A DNA stretch of 64,000 nucleotides, taken from assembly GCF_032164335.1 (NCBI RefSeq), contig NZ_CP134153.1, forward strand, positions 26,770 through 90,769, written 5' to 3'. The notes under the pieces are model-generated. The model was not told the DNA's origin. It made no database searches and saw only the letters and a program-made list of their open reading frames with translations. A program made the position numbers and the translations under genes. Position 1 is the first letter of the stretch; the number at the start of each line of letters is the position of its first letter. The stretch comes from Winslowiella toletana. GTDB taxonomy: Bacteria; Pseudomonadota; Gammaproteobacteria; Enterobacterales; Enterobacteriaceae. Shown here piece after piece: positions 44,230 through 55,615 of the stretch.

Positions 44230-46055
44230 AAAGGATACTCCCTTTACTGGTTGCTACGGCATCGGTCTTTATGGTGCAACCGCTCATCGCTAACGAGCAG
44301 TTTAATCAGGGTATGCAGCAGGGGAAAGCGAACAAAGGGCAGGGTGCTGATGCCATTCAGGGATTTAAGCCCGCTGAAGTCATCCCGGGCTACACGACAT
44401 CCCCCTCTGAAAGCGGATACTACGGTGGGGTGACCTCGTCGGGTGTGGATATGACATCCCCAGGTTCTGCAGCGTTAAACAGTTCTGAGGCCGGGAAAAC
44501 TATTACGGAATCCATTCTTAATACTCCTGCAAACAACAAACCATCGCTTGATGCACCGTTTATTTCCGAGGGACTGGATATGCAGGCGAAAGCGGAAACC
44601 ATTACAGGCGGCGGTTTTGACGGATGTGTGGACCAGCCTGCGAGTTTTACCGAAATCACCACACATCAGTGTCTGCGGGACACGAAAATTGAGCAGTACT
44701 GCACCCGCACCGCGACTATTGTCGGCGACTGGAAGGAAACCACAGAGGTTAAAACCTATACCCTTACCGCCTTTAATTTCAGCCGTTCCGGAAAGCAGAT
44801 TGTGTTCAGCGTGGCAGCCCCTGAAGCCGGCATCATCCACAGTGCAAGCCTGAACGTGACCACCCAAAATTATCTCTGGAATTCCCGGGCCAGCTTTATG
44901 AATACCACGTTCAATCTGACCTGGAATGACACCATTGCACTGGGAGGCGCGACAGGGATGGTGCTGACCAAAGGACAGACTCTCAGCGGGACAAGCTGCA
45001 GCGGGAACGGCAGCTGTACCGGTACGCTGGATAACGTCATCTTTAACCAGTTCGTCGGGGGCAACTCTCGTTTCACGCTGACGCTGGTGATGCAGGTAAA
45101 AAGCAGGGAATGGGTGCCGCGGGTAGAGTGGTCAGAAAGCTGCCCGTTCAGCAAGTCTGAAGGCGCCATGACTGGTTCTCAGTGCGTGGAGCCGGGAGGC
45201 ACCCGGTCCGTCGTTGTTGAGGGAAAAACCTACAGCATTCATCAGGACTGCTGGAAATGGCAAGACACCTACCTGACCCAGACCGAGACAGAAGGAACCT
45301 GCGGGGAGTATATGAAGGACTCCGCCTGTACGGTGACGCGCAGCCAGTGTGCAGATACCGTGGATGGTTTTTGTGTGAGTCAGCAGGTGACGTACTCCTG
45401 TGAACGGAAGAAAACGGGTAACGGGCAGATTTGCGGTGGTGAGTTTTTCTGTACGGACGGCAGCTGCGCGCAGGGCCAGACCGGAACCAGCAATATGTTT
45501 GGTCAGGCCGTCTCCGCGCTGGCCGCGGTCGCTGCTGCAGGCGAAGACGTGGCGGAACTGAACGGGGAGAACGTCAGAGCATTCACTGGCGAGGCCAAAT
45601 CCTGCAAAAAGATGGCTGCGGGCTTCAATAACTGCTGCAAGGATTCCGGATGGGGCCAGGATGTGGGGCTGTCGAGTTGCAGCAGCGATGAGAAAGCGCT
45701 GGGCAAGGCTAAAGAGAAAAAGATGACGGTCTATGTCGGGGAATACTGCAGTAAAAAAGTCCTCGGCGTCTGCCTCGAGAAAAAGCGCGGCTACTGCCAG
45801 TTTGATTCAAAACTGGCCCGTATTGTCCAGGAGCAGGGACGTCGTGACCAACTGGGCGTTGGCTTCGGCAGCGGAAAGTCTCCGGACTGTCGTGGCATAA
45901 CGGTGGATGAACTGCAACGCCTCGATTTTGGGGTGATGAACTTCAGTGATTTTTACAGTGATCTTGATGCTGGCAGTGAAATTCCGGAAGACCAGGCGTT
46001 GCTGAAAAAAGCGCAGGACATCATCGCCGAAAAAATGAAGGAGAACGCCCCATGA
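44226..46055 (+). CDS. traN: TraN, mating-pair stabilisation adhesin
   Basis: 609 aa outer-membrane protein that binds a recipient surface porin. Signal peptide about 1-22. Very Cys-rich: paired Cys at residues 133-159 (FDGCVDQP, HQCLRDTKIEQYC), a less conserved middle (about 165-290, the receptor-specific tip region in this family), and a conserved C-terminal Cys cluster (CCKDSGWGQDVGLSSCS, GYCQFDSKLARIVQEQGR). The tip region determines host preference, but I cannot assign it to a receptor class by eye. Confidence 0.93.
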   Translation: MKRILPLLVATASVFMVQPLIANEQFNQGMQQGKANKGQGADAIQGFKPAEVIPGYTTSPSESGYYGGVTSSGVDMTSPGSAALNSSEAGKTITESILNTPANNKPSLDAPFISEGLDMQAKAETITGGGFDGCVDQPASFTEITTHQCLRDTKIEQYCTRTATIVGDWKETTEVKTYTLTAFNFSRSGKQIVFSVAAPEAGIIHSASLNVTTQNYLWNSRASFMNTTFNLTWNDTIALGGATGMVLTKGQTLSGTSCSGNGSCTGTLDNVIFNQFVGGNSRFTLTLVMQVKSREWVPRVEWSESCPFSKSEGAMTGSQCVEPGGTRSVVVEGKTYSIHQDCWKWQDTYLTQTETEGTCGEYMKDSACTVTRSQCADTVDGFCVSQQVTYSCERKKTGNGQICGGEFFCTDGSCAQGQTGTSNMFGQAVSALAAVAAAGEDVAELNGENVRAFTGEAKSCKKMAAGFNNCCKDSGWGQDVGLSSCSSDEKALGKAKEKKMTVYVGEYCSKKVLGVCLEKKRGYCQFDSKLARIVQEQGRRDQLGVGFGSGKSPDCRGITVDELQRLDFGVMNFSDFYSDLDAGSEIPEDQALLKKAQDIIAEKMKENAP

Positions 46056-46831
46056 GATGTATTGCCGGTGCGCTTGCTCTGATGATGGCAGCAGCGCTGC
46101 ATGCTGCTCCCGAGGATGTGCTGGCACCTGAGTATGCCCGGGAAGAGGGATGGCAGTGGTACAACCCCAATGCTGAAGAGGCCGAGCCCGAACCGGCGTC
46201 GCCGCCGACACTACGGGAACGTCTGGCTGGCATGACGCCATCAGAGCAGAAAAAGGTGCTCCAGCAGGCTACCCGTGAAGCGCTGGACACCGCCATTCTG
46301 TATCCCTCTGCGGAGAACTTCCGCCGTTTTATGACACTGCAAAACTTCTGGACTGACCGGGCAACGGACTTCACCCAGACGGCGAAACTGGCCAGGCTGA
46401 AATATCCGGAGCTGGATTACAACGTGAAGCGCAGCCATTACAACGGTACGGTGGAAGCCCGCCTGACTGAAGAGAAGAAGGTTCAGAGTGCGGTTATCAG
46501 CCAGGTGGCGCAGCGCTATGGCCTGTTCTTTTTCTACCGTGGCAACAATGCCGTCGACAACCTGATGGCCGGGGTGATACGGGCTTTCTGTGAAGATCGG
46601 GGGATCAACCTGATGGCCGTCAGTGTGGACGGTAAACTCAGTGACCAGCTGCCGCAAAGTCGCCCTGACAGCGGACAGGCTGAAAAAATGCGTGTCACCC
46701 ACTTCCCGGCCACATTTCTGGTCGACCCGAAAACTCACCAGTGGCAACCCCTTGCATGGGGGTTTATGAGCCACGATGACCTGGATCGTCAGATGGTCAG
46801 CGTTCTTACCCACTTTGCACCTGACTACTGA
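46052..46831 (+). CDS. traF: TraF, periplasmic pilus-assembly protein
   Basis: 259 aa. Signal peptide (ends LHAAP). Thioredoxin-like C-terminal half (YGLFFFYRGNNAVDNLMAGV, then VTHFPATFLVDP) with no CxxC, as in TraF. Four-base overlap with traN. Confidence 0.93.
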   Translation: MRCIAGALALMMAAALHAAPEDVLAPEYAREEGWQWYNPNAEEAEPEPASPPTLRERLAGMTPSEQKKVLQQATREALDTAILYPSAENFRRFMTLQNFWTDRATDFTQTAKLARLKYPELDYNVKRSHYNGTVEARLTEEKKVQSAVISQVAQRYGLFFFYRGNNAVDNLMAGVIRAFCEDRGINLMAVSVDGKLSDQLPQSRPDSGQAEKMRVTHFPATFLVDPKTHQWQPLAWGFMSHDDLDRQMVSVLTHFAPDY

Positions 46832-46854
46832 TAACACCTGTTTTGAGGTAACCC

Positions 46855-47466
46855 ATGCTTATTACTGTATTGCGGACCGCCATCCTGATGGTGGCGATGC
46901 TGTCCGGCTGTCTGCAGGCTGGGACGCTGGATGATATTCGTGCTCTTGAAGCCGCAAAAACAGGCCGGAGCGCACCCGCGATGGATGCGCTCAGCCTGCC
47001 AGAAAACGGGGCGGCAACAACCACAGACCGTGCTGCTCAGAATACCTCACCCGTCTGGTATTCGTTGAGTGATAGCAGGAAAGTTAACCTGCAGGACTGG
47101 AAGGTGGTGCTATTCATGCAGTCGACCTGCCAGTACTGCCGCCAGTTTGCTCCTGTTCTTAAAGCCTTTTCTCAGCAAACCGGTCTTGACGTATTCCCCA
47201 TCAGCCTTGACGGGAAGGGCGATGCCGAATTCCCGGATGTGCTTCCCGCCACGCCGGATGTGATGATGGAATATTTCCAGAGTGGCCTGCCGGTGGCCAC
47301 GCCAACCACCTTTCTGACCAATGTCAATACGATGGAAACCTGGCCGCTGCTGCAGGGTGCCGCAGGGACTGGAGAATTCCGCGCCCGCCTCGATGAAGTA
47401 CTCCGGATGGCGCTGGATCGTCAGGCCGGGAAAAGCATTCCACTCAACGCTCAGGGGCAACAATAA
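46855..47466 (+). CDS. trbB: TrbB, DsbC-like disulphide isomerase
   Basis: 203 aa. Signal peptide, then a thioredoxin fold with the active site CQYC (Cys 92 and Cys 95, MQSTCQYCRQFAPVLKAF) and the cis-Pro region VATPTTFLTNV. It arranges disulphides in TraN, TraU and TraH in the periplasm. Stop overlaps traH start. Confidence 0.93.
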   Translation: MLITVLRTAILMVAMLSGCLQAGTLDDIRALEAAKTGRSAPAMDALSLPENGAATTTDRAAQNTSPVWYSLSDSRKVNLQDWKVVLFMQSTCQYCRQFAPVLKAFSQQTGLDVFPISLDGKGDAEFPDVLPATPDVMMEYFQSGLPVATPTTFLTNVNTMETWPLLQGAAGTGEFRARLDEVLRMALDRQAGKSIPLNAQGQQ

Positions 47467-48827
47467 TGCGACTGAAACCGCTCTGCCTGGCCTTTGCGCT
47501 GGGCCTGTACAGCGCAGGAACGGCACATGCTGCGCTGCAGGATGACATGAATTCCTTCTTTAATGACATGAGTTATGCCAGCAATACCACTTCGGCAAAA
47601 GCCTGGCAGGGACAGGCCGCACGTTATGTCTCCGGAGGCTCGTTTTATGCGCGCACTGGCAACAAGAACATTCAGCTGGTTTCTATTAGCCTGCCGTCCA
47701 TTAACGCCGGGTGTGGCGGGATTGACGTGTATCTGGGGGCGTTCTCTTTCATAAACTCCGACCAGATTATGGCATTTGTGAAACAGACGATGGCTAATGC
47801 TGCGGGCTACTTCTTTGACCTTGCGCTGGAAACCACCGTACCGGAACTCAAGGCCGCTAAAGACTTTCTGCAGAAGATGGCTGCTGATATTAACCGGTTC
47901 AATATGTCCAGCTGTCAGGCGGCAAAGGCGATGGTCGACAGCGTGGCATCGCTGTGGGGCGAGAGTCAGCAGAACGTCTGCCAGTCTGTTGGCGGGCAGA
48001 AAAGTGTCTTCTCTGACTGGGTTGCCTCCCGCCAGGGGTGTACTTCAGGCGGCAAATACGGCTCCGTCGCTGACAAGGCCACCGGCGCGGAAAAGGACCA
48101 GGTACTGAAGGATATCAACCTGATGTGGGATGCGCTCGGCAACAGCTCGCTCAGCAGCAACGCAGAGCTGCGTCAGTTCGCCATGAGCATCAGTGGTTCG
48201 GTGATTTTCGGCAGCAACGGCGAATTGCGGGTTCTGTCTTCAATGGCATCGGACCGCAGCCTGCTGACAGCGATGATGAGCGGGGGGACGGCAAAGGTAT
48301 ACGTTTGCGATAACCAGAATAAATGCCTGTCCCCGACCCTGAATAACGTGACAATTTCCGCAGACAAATCCCTTATTAAGATGGTGCAGGACATGCTGAC
48401 CAGCATCGAGAACAAGGCCATCACCGACACACCGCTGACGGAAAAAGAGAAGCAGTTCATCAACAGTACCTCCATCCCCATCCTCTCCTGGATTGTGGAC
48501 CAGTCGTCACTGAGCGTCTCGCAGTCCCTGTTTGCTCAGCTGACGGATTACATCGCGGTCGATATTTATCTGCAGTATCTGGAAGCCGTGATGAAGGTGG
48601 TTAACGGATCGCTTGCCACCAAAGATTACCCGGGCGCCAACATGAAGGAGCTGAAAAATGGCCTGTCCGATGCCAGACAGGCCCTTAACTCGCTGCGTAT
48701 GGAGGTACAGATTAAGGAGGATGCCCTTATCTCCGCGCAGCAGCAAATCCGCTTTATCCGCCAGCAGGTCTCCTCAAAGATGAGCGATCGTGTGCTGGGT
48801 AACTACCAGTTCAGCAGGGTGAATTGA
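47466..48827 (+). CDS. traH: TraH, pilus-assembly protein
   Basis: 453 aa. Signal peptide ends AHAAL. The blocks NTTSAKAWQGQAARYVSGGS, CGGIDVYLGAFSFINSDQIM and the late coiled coil (about 400-435, MEVQIKEDALISAQQQIRF) are TraH features. Periplasmic, part of the outer-membrane complex with TraF and TraU. Confidence 0.94.
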   Translation: MRLKPLCLAFALGLYSAGTAHAALQDDMNSFFNDMSYASNTTSAKAWQGQAARYVSGGSFYARTGNKNIQLVSISLPSINAGCGGIDVYLGAFSFINSDQIMAFVKQTMANAAGYFFDLALETTVPELKAAKDFLQKMAADINRFNMSSCQAAKAMVDSVASLWGESQQNVCQSVGGQKSVFSDWVASRQGCTSGGKYGSVADKATGAEKDQVLKDINLMWDALGNSSLSSNAELRQFAMSISGSVIFGSNGELRVLSSMASDRSLLTAMMSGGTAKVYVCDNQNKCLSPTLNNVTISADKSLIKMVQDMLTSIENKAITDTPLTEKEKQFINSTSIPILSWIVDQSSLSVSQSLFAQLTDYIAVDIYLQYLEAVMKVVNGSLATKDYPGANMKELKNGLSDARQALNSLRMEVQIKEDALISAQQQIRFIRQQVSSKMSDRVLGNYQFSRVN

Positions 48828-48828
48828 T

Positions 48829-51726
48829 ATGGCCGTTGATACGATTTACACCGTTGCCGGCGGGGCGTGGTTTCAGGATACGCTCAATGGCGTGGCGGCA
48901 TTTTTTAACAGCAGGGCCGGAGACTCACTGATTGCTATGGCCACTGCCGTATCGGTGATTGTCGGGGCGGCAACCTATATCCGGACACGCAATATTATGG
49001 ACCTGGTCAAATGGGCCGGGTTTTATGTCCTGGTGATTGCCGTTCTGGTCGGGGACAAGCGGAACGTGCAGATTATTGACCTGTCTGAGCCTGCGGCCAT
49101 CTATCAGGTTGATAATGTCCCGACCGGCCTTGCAGCCCCGGCCAGCCTGATCACTCGTATTGGTGCCGGAATGGCACAGGTTTACGATTTTGTGTTTGCC
49201 CGGCCGGACGCGCTGACTTACAGCAAAACCGGGATGCTGTTCGGCGCGCAGCTGGCGGCGGGGAGCAGTGATTTCCGGTTCTCTGAGCCGGAAATTCAGC
49301 GCATGTTCTCTGATTACGTCCACAACTGCGTGGTGGGTGACATTATGCTGAACAACAAGTACAGCATTGGCGACCTGATGAATTCTACAGACCCATATGC
49401 GCTGATATTCAGTAAACCCAGCCCGCTGCGTGGCCTGTATGACAAAAACCGCAATTTTCTGACCTGCGAGCAGGCCACAACCAAAATAAACACTGATTCG
49501 AGTGATATCAGTGGACGGAATATGTTCCCGTTTCTCCAGCAGGTGCTTAACCGGATGCACGGTTTCACGAACCAGGTCTTTGGTCCGACAAACGGTGCCA
49601 GTACGGCACTGTTCACCGAAATGCTGGGCGACAGCTATAACTATTTTCACGGCAATTCCATGACCTCCACCGAAATCATCCGCAAGAACGTGGTGATGAA
49701 TGGCCTGCGCAGTGGTCTGGAGAGTTTTTCAGCGCAGAATGGCGATACGGCCGGACTGGTGAACACTGCCACGCAGACATCGATGGCAAAAATGCGTCTG
49801 TCGCAGGCGACCAGTGCGTCCATTGCCGCCAACACGCTGCCTGTGATGCACAGCGTTTTGCTGGGCATGACAATGGCACTGTTCCCGGTGCTGATTGTTC
49901 TGGCCGTGGTGAGTTCCCTGTCCTGGACCATTATCAAAGGCTACATCTACACCATTGCTTATCTGCAGATGTGGCCCATTCTGTTCTCCATCCTGAACCA
50001 TGCGATGAATTTCTACCTGCAGGGCAAACTCAACGGGACGGCGGTGACGCTGGCCACGTTTGACCAGGTACAGAATACCTATTCCGATATTGGCACCACA
50101 GCCGGCTGGCTGGCGCTGTCCATCCCGTTTATCGCATGGGGTATGGTTAAAGGTTTAGGGCAGGTGGTATCGCAGGCGGGGAACTATCTGGGACAGACCC
50201 TGCAGTCAGCCTCCACACAGTCGTCTTCGCAGGCGATTGACGGTAACTGGTCCTATAACAATATGACGACGGGGAATGTACAGGGTAATAAGTGGGATAC
50301 CAACTACAGCCATCGTGAAGGCCATATGACGAACCAGCTTGAGAGCGGGGCGACGAAAACCCTGACTTCGTCAGGTCAGCAGGTGTTCAATAATGCTGAG
50401 TCCATATCAAAACTGCCGGTGGATATCATGCTGGGTAAAACGGCGACAAGCAGTTGGCAGAAACAGCAACGCGATGCTATCAGCGAGGCTCAAAGCCTGA
50501 GCAACAGCTTGTCTCAGACCTCAAGCCTGGCGACATCGCAGTTAAACCAGTGGAGTCAGCAGCGTGGTAACAGCGATACCACTGTTTCGGGTACAGACAC
50601 GTCGACTAACAGCAATCTGACCAAAGCACTGAACACCATTCAGTCTATTGGTTCCCGCTATGCCCGCGATGAAAATACCACTCTGGCGGAAGGTATTCGG
50701 GCAGCGGCAACTAAAAGTCAGGATATGAGTGCCGGAGCAGGCGGAAGTGCTCAGATTTCTTTCGATTCCGATCGACAAGTTCTGGGTAAAGTTGCTGGAC
50801 TGGCTACCGGGATGAAAGTCTCAGGAGAGGGGCATCTGAAGGCAGAGTATACCGGCAGGAGTGGTTCTTCGCATGGTACCAGTTCCGATTTGACCCATCA
50901 GGGTGGAACAAGCAAAGGTTTCAGTGCGCAGGAACTGAAGGATTTCCGCGACGCAATGGACGTTGTGACGTCTACCCGCGTGACGGACAGCGGCAGCCAT
51001 ACCGACAATGCATCATCATCCCTTGCTAACCAACTGTCTTCAACATTCTCCAGTTTGCAAAGCCAGGCATCGCAGTTTAACGATGCGATTACCCGTAGTC
51101 ATGAATACTCTCAGCTGGCCAGCTATGCAGAAAATAACAGTGCCAATATTAACCAGAACTACTCTCAGGAGTTTGTCGGTTATGTCACCAGTAAGCGCCC
51201 GGGTGAAGCTGATAAACTATTGTCGGATGCAGCCAGCCCTGAGGTGCGTGCAGAACGAGACAGGATGGTCCAGGAATTTGTGGAAGATCGCATGAAACCA
51301 CAATTGCTGCAGGAATTTGAACAAAATAAAGGACGAACCGGTGACGGAATCGGCGGTGTCGGCGCATCATCAGGTCACGTAGACCTTCAGGCGGAATACG
51401 CTCAGCAGCAGGGCAGCATGAATGCACTGGCCAGTGCGAATGGAGTGAAACAAGGTAATGAGGTTGGTGCTGATGTACAACATCGCCGCAATAGTGCTGA
51501 ATCTCAGATCGATAATGATAAAAATTCCGTGAACTCATCCGGTAATTCTGCCAGGACGGATTACAATCGCTTGCAGAATGAACATGAACAGGGTAATAAA
51601 AACTTTAATGAAGCTAAGATCGCGGAAGAAAAAAGGCAAAGTGATAAGATTGGAGACAATAGCATTGGAAGGAATGATTTGAACAGAATCAAGGATGAAT
51701 TGCAGGATAAGTTTAATAAAGAGTAA
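48829..51726 (+). CDS. traG: TraG, assembly, mating-pair stabilisation and entry exclusion
   Basis: 965 aa. The N-terminal part has inner-membrane segments (about 25-75, and 340-460 with [20 protein letters not shown]). The C-terminal half is a long, Ser/Gln-rich periplasmic region (about 470-965), equivalent to the F TraG fragment that recognises TraS of the recipient and helps stabilise mating pairs. Two base pairs separate it from traH. Confidence 0.93.
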   Translation: MAVDTIYTVAGGAWFQDTLNGVAAFFNSRAGDSLIAMATAVSVIVGAATYIRTRNIMDLVKWAGFYVLVIAVLVGDKRNVQIIDLSEPAAIYQVDNVPTGLAAPASLITRIGAGMAQVYDFVFARPDALTYSKTGMLFGAQLAAGSSDFRFSEPEIQRMFSDYVHNCVVGDIMLNNKYSIGDLMNSTDPYALIFSKPSPLRGLYDKNRNFLTCEQATTKINTDSSDISGRNMFPFLQQVLNRMHGFTNQVFGPTNGASTALFTEMLGDSYNYFHGNSMTSTEIIRKNVVMNGLRSGLESFSAQNGDTAGLVNTATQTSMAKMRLSQATSASIAANTLPVMHSVLLGMTMALFPVLIVLAVVSSLSWTIIKGYIYTIAYLQMWPILFSILNHAMNFYLQGKLNGTAVTLATFDQVQNTYSDIGTTAGWLALSIPFIAWGMVKGLGQVVSQAGNYLGQTLQSASTQSSSQAIDGNWSYNNMTTGNVQGNKWDTNYSHREGHMTNQLESGATKTLTSSGQQVFNNAESISKLPVDIMLGKTATSSWQKQQRDAISEAQSLSNSLSQTSSLATSQLNQWSQQRGNSDTTVSGTDTSTNSNLTKALNTIQSIGSRYARDENTTLAEGIRAAATKSQDMSAGAGGSAQISFDSDRQVLGKVAGLATGMKVSGEGHLKAEYTGRSGSSHGTSSDLTHQGGTSKGFSAQELKDFRDAMDVVTSTRVTDSGSHTDNASSSLANQLSSTFSSLQSQASQFNDAITRSHEYSQLASYAENNSANINQNYSQEFVGYVTSKRPGEADKLLSDAASPEVRAERDRMVQEFVEDRMKPQLLQEFEQNKGRTGDGIGGVGASSGHVDLQAEYAQQQGSMNALASANGVKQGNEVGADVQHRRNSAESQIDNDKNSVNSSGNSARTDYNRLQNEHEQGNKNFNEAKIAEEKRQSDKIGDNSIGRNDLNRIKDELQDKFNKE

Positions 51727-51737
51727 GAGAGGGAAAG

Positions 51738-52298
51738 ATGAAGCGCTCAGAACTGGAAAAGGATGCTGCATATGTTCTTGATGAGCTTAAGAATCGAGAC
51801 TATGAGATTCCATCTAATAGCCAGATTCTAAAAGTTATTTTCAGTAAGTTAGTTATTGTTTACGCTATCCAGCTATTTTTTATTGCTACTGATGTGTTTA
51901 TAAATGCTGGGCGAGTGGAATATCATTATTTTGATACATTGGTGATAGCTCTTGGTTCAAATGTTTTTTTTAGTCTTGTTTTTTTAATGTCATCCTATAA
52001 TTTTGTCTGCATGAGAATTGCATTAGGCTACGAGATAAGAAATCGGTCGGTTTTAATTGGGTTAATTGAGAAAAAGATCCACTTCTATAGTGTTTTTCTC
52101 CTGTTCACAAATTCCATAGTTGGAGTGATTTTACTGTGGGTTGGAGAGAGTTTTGTCTCAGGTCTGGGGTTTTCATGGTTTGTGACATTTATTATAAGTG
52201 CTCTATTTTTACAGGGTTCATTATCCCGATATATGACACCTGCGGTGGTGAGTAGTTTGTCAAAAGTGAAAGAACTGCTCTCCGCAACCCCCAAATAA
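51738..52298 (+). CDS. traS: TraS-like entry-exclusion membrane protein
   Basis: 186 aa with four hydrophobic segments ([70 protein letters not shown]). AT-rich, unlike its neighbours, as traS genes usually are, since they are swapped between plasmids. It sits between traG and traT. TraS in the recipient inner membrane senses donor TraG and blocks redundant transfer. Sequence is lineage specific; the call rests on position, size and topology. Confidence 0.75.
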   Translation: MKRSELEKDAAYVLDELKNRDYEIPSNSQILKVIFSKLVIVYAIQLFFIATDVFINAGRVEYHYFDTLVIALGSNVFFSLVFLMSSYNFVCMRIALGYEIRNRSVLIGLIEKKIHFYSVFLLFTNSIVGVILLWVGESFVSGLGFSWFVTFIISALFLQGSLSRYMTPAVVSSLSKVKELLSATPK

Positions 52299-52485
52299 GC
52301 CATATCTTCAGGGCTTTGCTAATGAGTAAATGACCCTGCGTTCAAAACTTCAGCATAACCTTATGATTGATATGGTTATGCTTCTGCCTGTACATCATTC
52401 ATACCACACTCTGAGAGTGTGGTGATGATAGTGGTTCTTCTGGGCATGATAGATATCATGCAACTTATATGGAAATGAGAAAAAT

Positions 52486-53223
52486 ATGAAACAAAGCATT
52501 AAGTTGATGGCAATGACTGCCGTATTATCCTCCACCCTGATCTTGTCTGGTTGTGGAGCGATGAGCACAGCGATAAAGAAACGTAATCTCGAAGTGAAGA
52601 CTCAGATGAGTGAAACAATCTGGCTTGAGCCTTCTTCACAGAAAACAGTGTTCCTGCAGATCAAGAATACCTCTGATAAAGACATGTCTGGCCTGCAAGC
52701 CAAAGTCGCTAAAGCTGTTCAGGAGAAAGGCTACACCGTCACCTCATCACCGGAAAACGCACATTACTGGATTCAGGCGAATATCCTTAAAGCGGATAAA
52801 ATGGACCTGCGTACCGCCCAGGGGTTCCTGAACCAGGGCTATGAAGGGGCGATAGCGGGTGCCGCATTAGGTGCGGGGATTACCGGTTATAACTCCAGTT
52901 CTGCCGGCGCAACATTAGGTGTTGGCCTGGCGGCTGGTCTGGTGGGAATGGCCGCTGACGCGATGGTGGAAGATATCAACTATACGATGGTGACGGATAT
53001 TCAGATTTCTGAAAAAACAAACGCCAGCGTGCAGACCGATAATGTCGCTGCTCTGAAACAGGGCACTTCTGGTTATAAAGTACAGACCAGTACACAAACT
53101 GGTAATCAGCATAAATACCAAACCCGCGTTGTGTCTTCTGCTAATAAAGTAAACCTGAAATTTGAAGAGGCGAAGCCGGTGCTTGAGGAACAGCTTGCAA
53201 AATCTGTAGCTAATATTCTCTGA
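52486..53223 (+). CDS. traT: TraT, surface-exclusion lipoprotein
   Basis: 245 aa. Lipobox LILSGCGA (Cys 23). Blocks [39 protein letters not shown] glycine-rich membrane segment (about 125-170) and [19 protein letters not shown] are TraT-like. Abundant outer-membrane protein reducing mating aggregate formation and linked to serum resistance. It has its own leader (52299-52485) with a promoter-like AT-rich region. Confidence 0.95.
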   Translation: MKQSIKLMAMTAVLSSTLILSGCGAMSTAIKKRNLEVKTQMSETIWLEPSSQKTVFLQIKNTSDKDMSGLQAKVAKAVQEKGYTVTSSPENAHYWIQANILKADKMDLRTAQGFLNQGYEGAIAGAALGAGITGYNSSSAGATLGVGLAAGLVGMAADAMVEDINYTMVTDIQISEKTNASVQTDNVAALKQGTSGYKVQTSTQTGNQHKYQTRVVSSANKVNLKFEEAKPVLEEQLAKSVANIL

Positions 53224-53365
53224 AATACTAGGATGGTTATTCAATCACCCTTATTCCTGGCTTGTCTGTTGCAAATAACACACTCCAATATTCTTTGGCT
53301 CCATAAACTAATCGTCTGAAGAATTTTATTTTGCTTTTACGATCAGTCTGTCTATGGGAAATATA

Positions 53366-55615
53366 ATGAGCCTGAACCCTCGCGACTTAACGCAGGGCGG
53401 TCAGGTCGCTTTCATGCGCCTGAAAATGTTCCTGCAAATAAATAACCTGATTTCTTATTACGTTATTATGGGGGCGATTTTATTTGGCATCGCCGTCCTG
53501 CTTATGCGAATGAGTATTCAGAATCTGACCAACGGCATTATTTACTGGTTTGTTCGAGTAATGTCGCCCTTTACTGAAAAAATGGTCAGTCAGCCCGTCT
53601 ATACCATCCGTTATTACGAACATAACCTGCAGTACAGCGCCAGGCAGGTGTTGAGTGACAGTTACACCATGTACTGCGGCCAACTGCTGAAACAGGAACT
53701 GGTTATTGCAGGATGTGCCGCGCTGCTGATCGCCTTTCTGGCCACACTGGCCGTGTACTGGTATCTCGGGCGTGCTGGCCGTAAACAGAGTGAGGATGAA
53801 ATTATCGGGGGCCGGGTACTCTGCGAATCGCCAAAAGAAGTTGCCCGGATGATGAAAAAACGCGGGGAAGCATCTGATATTCGTATTGATGACTTGCCGC
53901 TGAAGCTGGATTCTGAAATTCAGAATATGGCTATGCATGGCACGGTATCAACCGGTAAATCCACCCTAATGCGCAAGATTTTAAAACAGCTGCGTGACAG
54001 GGGCGATCTGGTCATTATCTATGACAAAGGCTGTACGTTCGTTGAGGACTTCTACGACGAGTCCCGGGATAAAGTACTTAATGCGCTGGATTCCCGTTGC
54101 CCAAATTGGGATTTGTGGGAGGAATGCCGCTCTATCGCCGAACTGGAGAATGCCAGTACGACCCTGATCCCGGCCAGTAGCGGTGAAGATCCTTTCTGGC
54201 AGGGCAGTGCGCGCACCATCTTCGCGGAAGGTGCTGAGCGCATGCGTAAGGACGAGGATCGCAGCTACAACAAATTCCTGCGTACACTTCTGGCCATAAA
54301 GCTGGACCAGCTGCGGGCTTTCCTGGCCGGTACGCCAGCCTCCACACTGGTTGACGGCAAGATTGAGAAAACAGCCATCTCTATCCGGAGCGTACTGACA
54401 AACTACGTTAAAGCTCTGCGCTACCTGCAGGGCATTGACCGTCCGGGGCGGGAGAAGTTTACCATCCGGGAATGGATGAAGGGCCAGACCGATAAATCGA
54501 AGAATGGCTGGCTTTTCATTACCTCCGATGAACAAAACCATGAGTCCCTCAAGCCGCTTATTTCATTGTGGCTCAGCATTGCCGCCACCAGTCTTCTCGC
54601 TATGGGGCCGAACCGGCAGCGGCGTGTCTGGTTCTTCTATGACGAACTGGCGTCGCTGCATAAATTGTCCTCATTACCGCGGATTATTTCAGAAGCTCGT
54701 AAATTTGGCGGTTGTTTTGTGCTGGGTTTTCAGAACATCGCCCAGATGGAAGAAATCTATGGTCCTAAAGCCGCAGCGGGACTGTTTGACCTGCTGAACA
54801 CCAAATTCTTTTTTCGTTCCCCGAGTGCGGAAATTGCGCAGTTTGTAGAAAAAGATCTGGGTGAAACCCGTCGTAAAAAATTCAGTGAACAGACCAGCTT
54901 CGGCCATGAGCAGGTCCGTGACGGGATTTCTTTCGGCAAGGAGGAAGAGCGTGTCACGGTGGTGACCTATTCAGACATCCAGAAACTTAACGATCTGCAG
55001 TGTTATGTCACCCTGCCCGGTGACTATCCCGTTGTAAAACTCTCCATGAGCTATGAGGCAATGCCTAAAGTGGCAGATGCCCTGTTGCTGCGTGACGTAC
55101 AGACGAGTCTCGATCAGACGCTTGAGGATGAAATTCGGCGCCGCGGTGAAGAAGAACGGCACAAGTTTGCCGGATTGTTCGAGGGAGAATCGTTAATTCA
55201 GGCTGTTCCGGGCGGTGCGTTTATACCGGAGGGTAATCTTTCGAATACCCCTCCCCCTTCTGCCGACCTGGTGGCTGCTGTTCTTGCGGAAGCGAACACG
55301 CCTCCTGCGACGTGGCCATTGCAGACAAAGGGTACTTCCGGCGATGCAGATACCGAAAACACGGCTTCCACTGCAGTTGCCGCTGAAGGTGGCTCAGCCT
55401 CGACCGGAGGGACTGAGCGTGATATCGAACAGGATTTACCACAGGATGTTCCCCCGGGCCTGAACAGCGACGGTGAGGTTGTGGATTTCGCAGCGTATGA
55501 GGCATGGGCTCAGACCTCACACCAGACTCGCGATATGACCCGCAGGGAAGAGGTCAACATCAACCATGCGACAGATAAAACGCATGACTTTGATGACGAC
55601 AGGGAGGTGTTCTGA
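53366..55615 (+). CDS. traD: TraD, type IV coupling protein
   Basis: 749 aa inner-membrane DNA-pumping ATPase. Two membrane segments near 25-50 and 105-130. Walker A GTVSTGKSTLM at about 189-198, Walker B WFFYDELASLHKL at about 421-430. The C-terminal 150 residues are Pro/Thr/Glu-rich and end HDFDDDREVF, the tail that contacts TraM. ATG at 53366 is chosen because traD proteins begin SLNPRDLTQGGQ. Overlaps traI by one base. Confidence 0.95.
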   Translation: MSLNPRDLTQGGQVAFMRLKMFLQINNLISYYVIMGAILFGIAVLLMRMSIQNLTNGIIYWFVRVMSPFTEKMVSQPVYTIRYYEHNLQYSARQVLSDSYTMYCGQLLKQELVIAGCAALLIAFLATLAVYWYLGRAGRKQSEDEIIGGRVLCESPKEVARMMKKRGEASDIRIDDLPLKLDSEIQNMAMHGTVSTGKSTLMRKILKQLRDRGDLVIIYDKGCTFVEDFYDESRDKVLNALDSRCPNWDLWEECRSIAELENASTTLIPASSGEDPFWQGSARTIFAEGAERMRKDEDRSYNKFLRTLLAIKLDQLRAFLAGTPASTLVDGKIEKTAISIRSVLTNYVKALRYLQGIDRPGREKFTIREWMKGQTDKSKNGWLFITSDEQNHESLKPLISLWLSIAATSLLAMGPNRQRRVWFFYDELASLHKLSSLPRIISEARKFGGCFVLGFQNIAQMEEIYGPKAAAGLFDLLNTKFFFRSPSAEIAQFVEKDLGETRRKKFSEQTSFGHEQVRDGISFGKEEERVTVVTYSDIQKLNDLQCYVTLPGDYPVVKLSMSYEAMPKVADALLLRDVQTSLDQTLEDEIRRRGEEERHKFAGLFEGESLIQAVPGGAFIPEGNLSNTPPPSADLVAAVLAEANTPPATWPLQTKGTSGDADTENTASTAVAAEGGSASTGGTERDIEQDLPQDVPPGLNSDGEVVDFAAYEAWAQTSHQTRDMTRREEVNINHATDKTHDFDDDREVF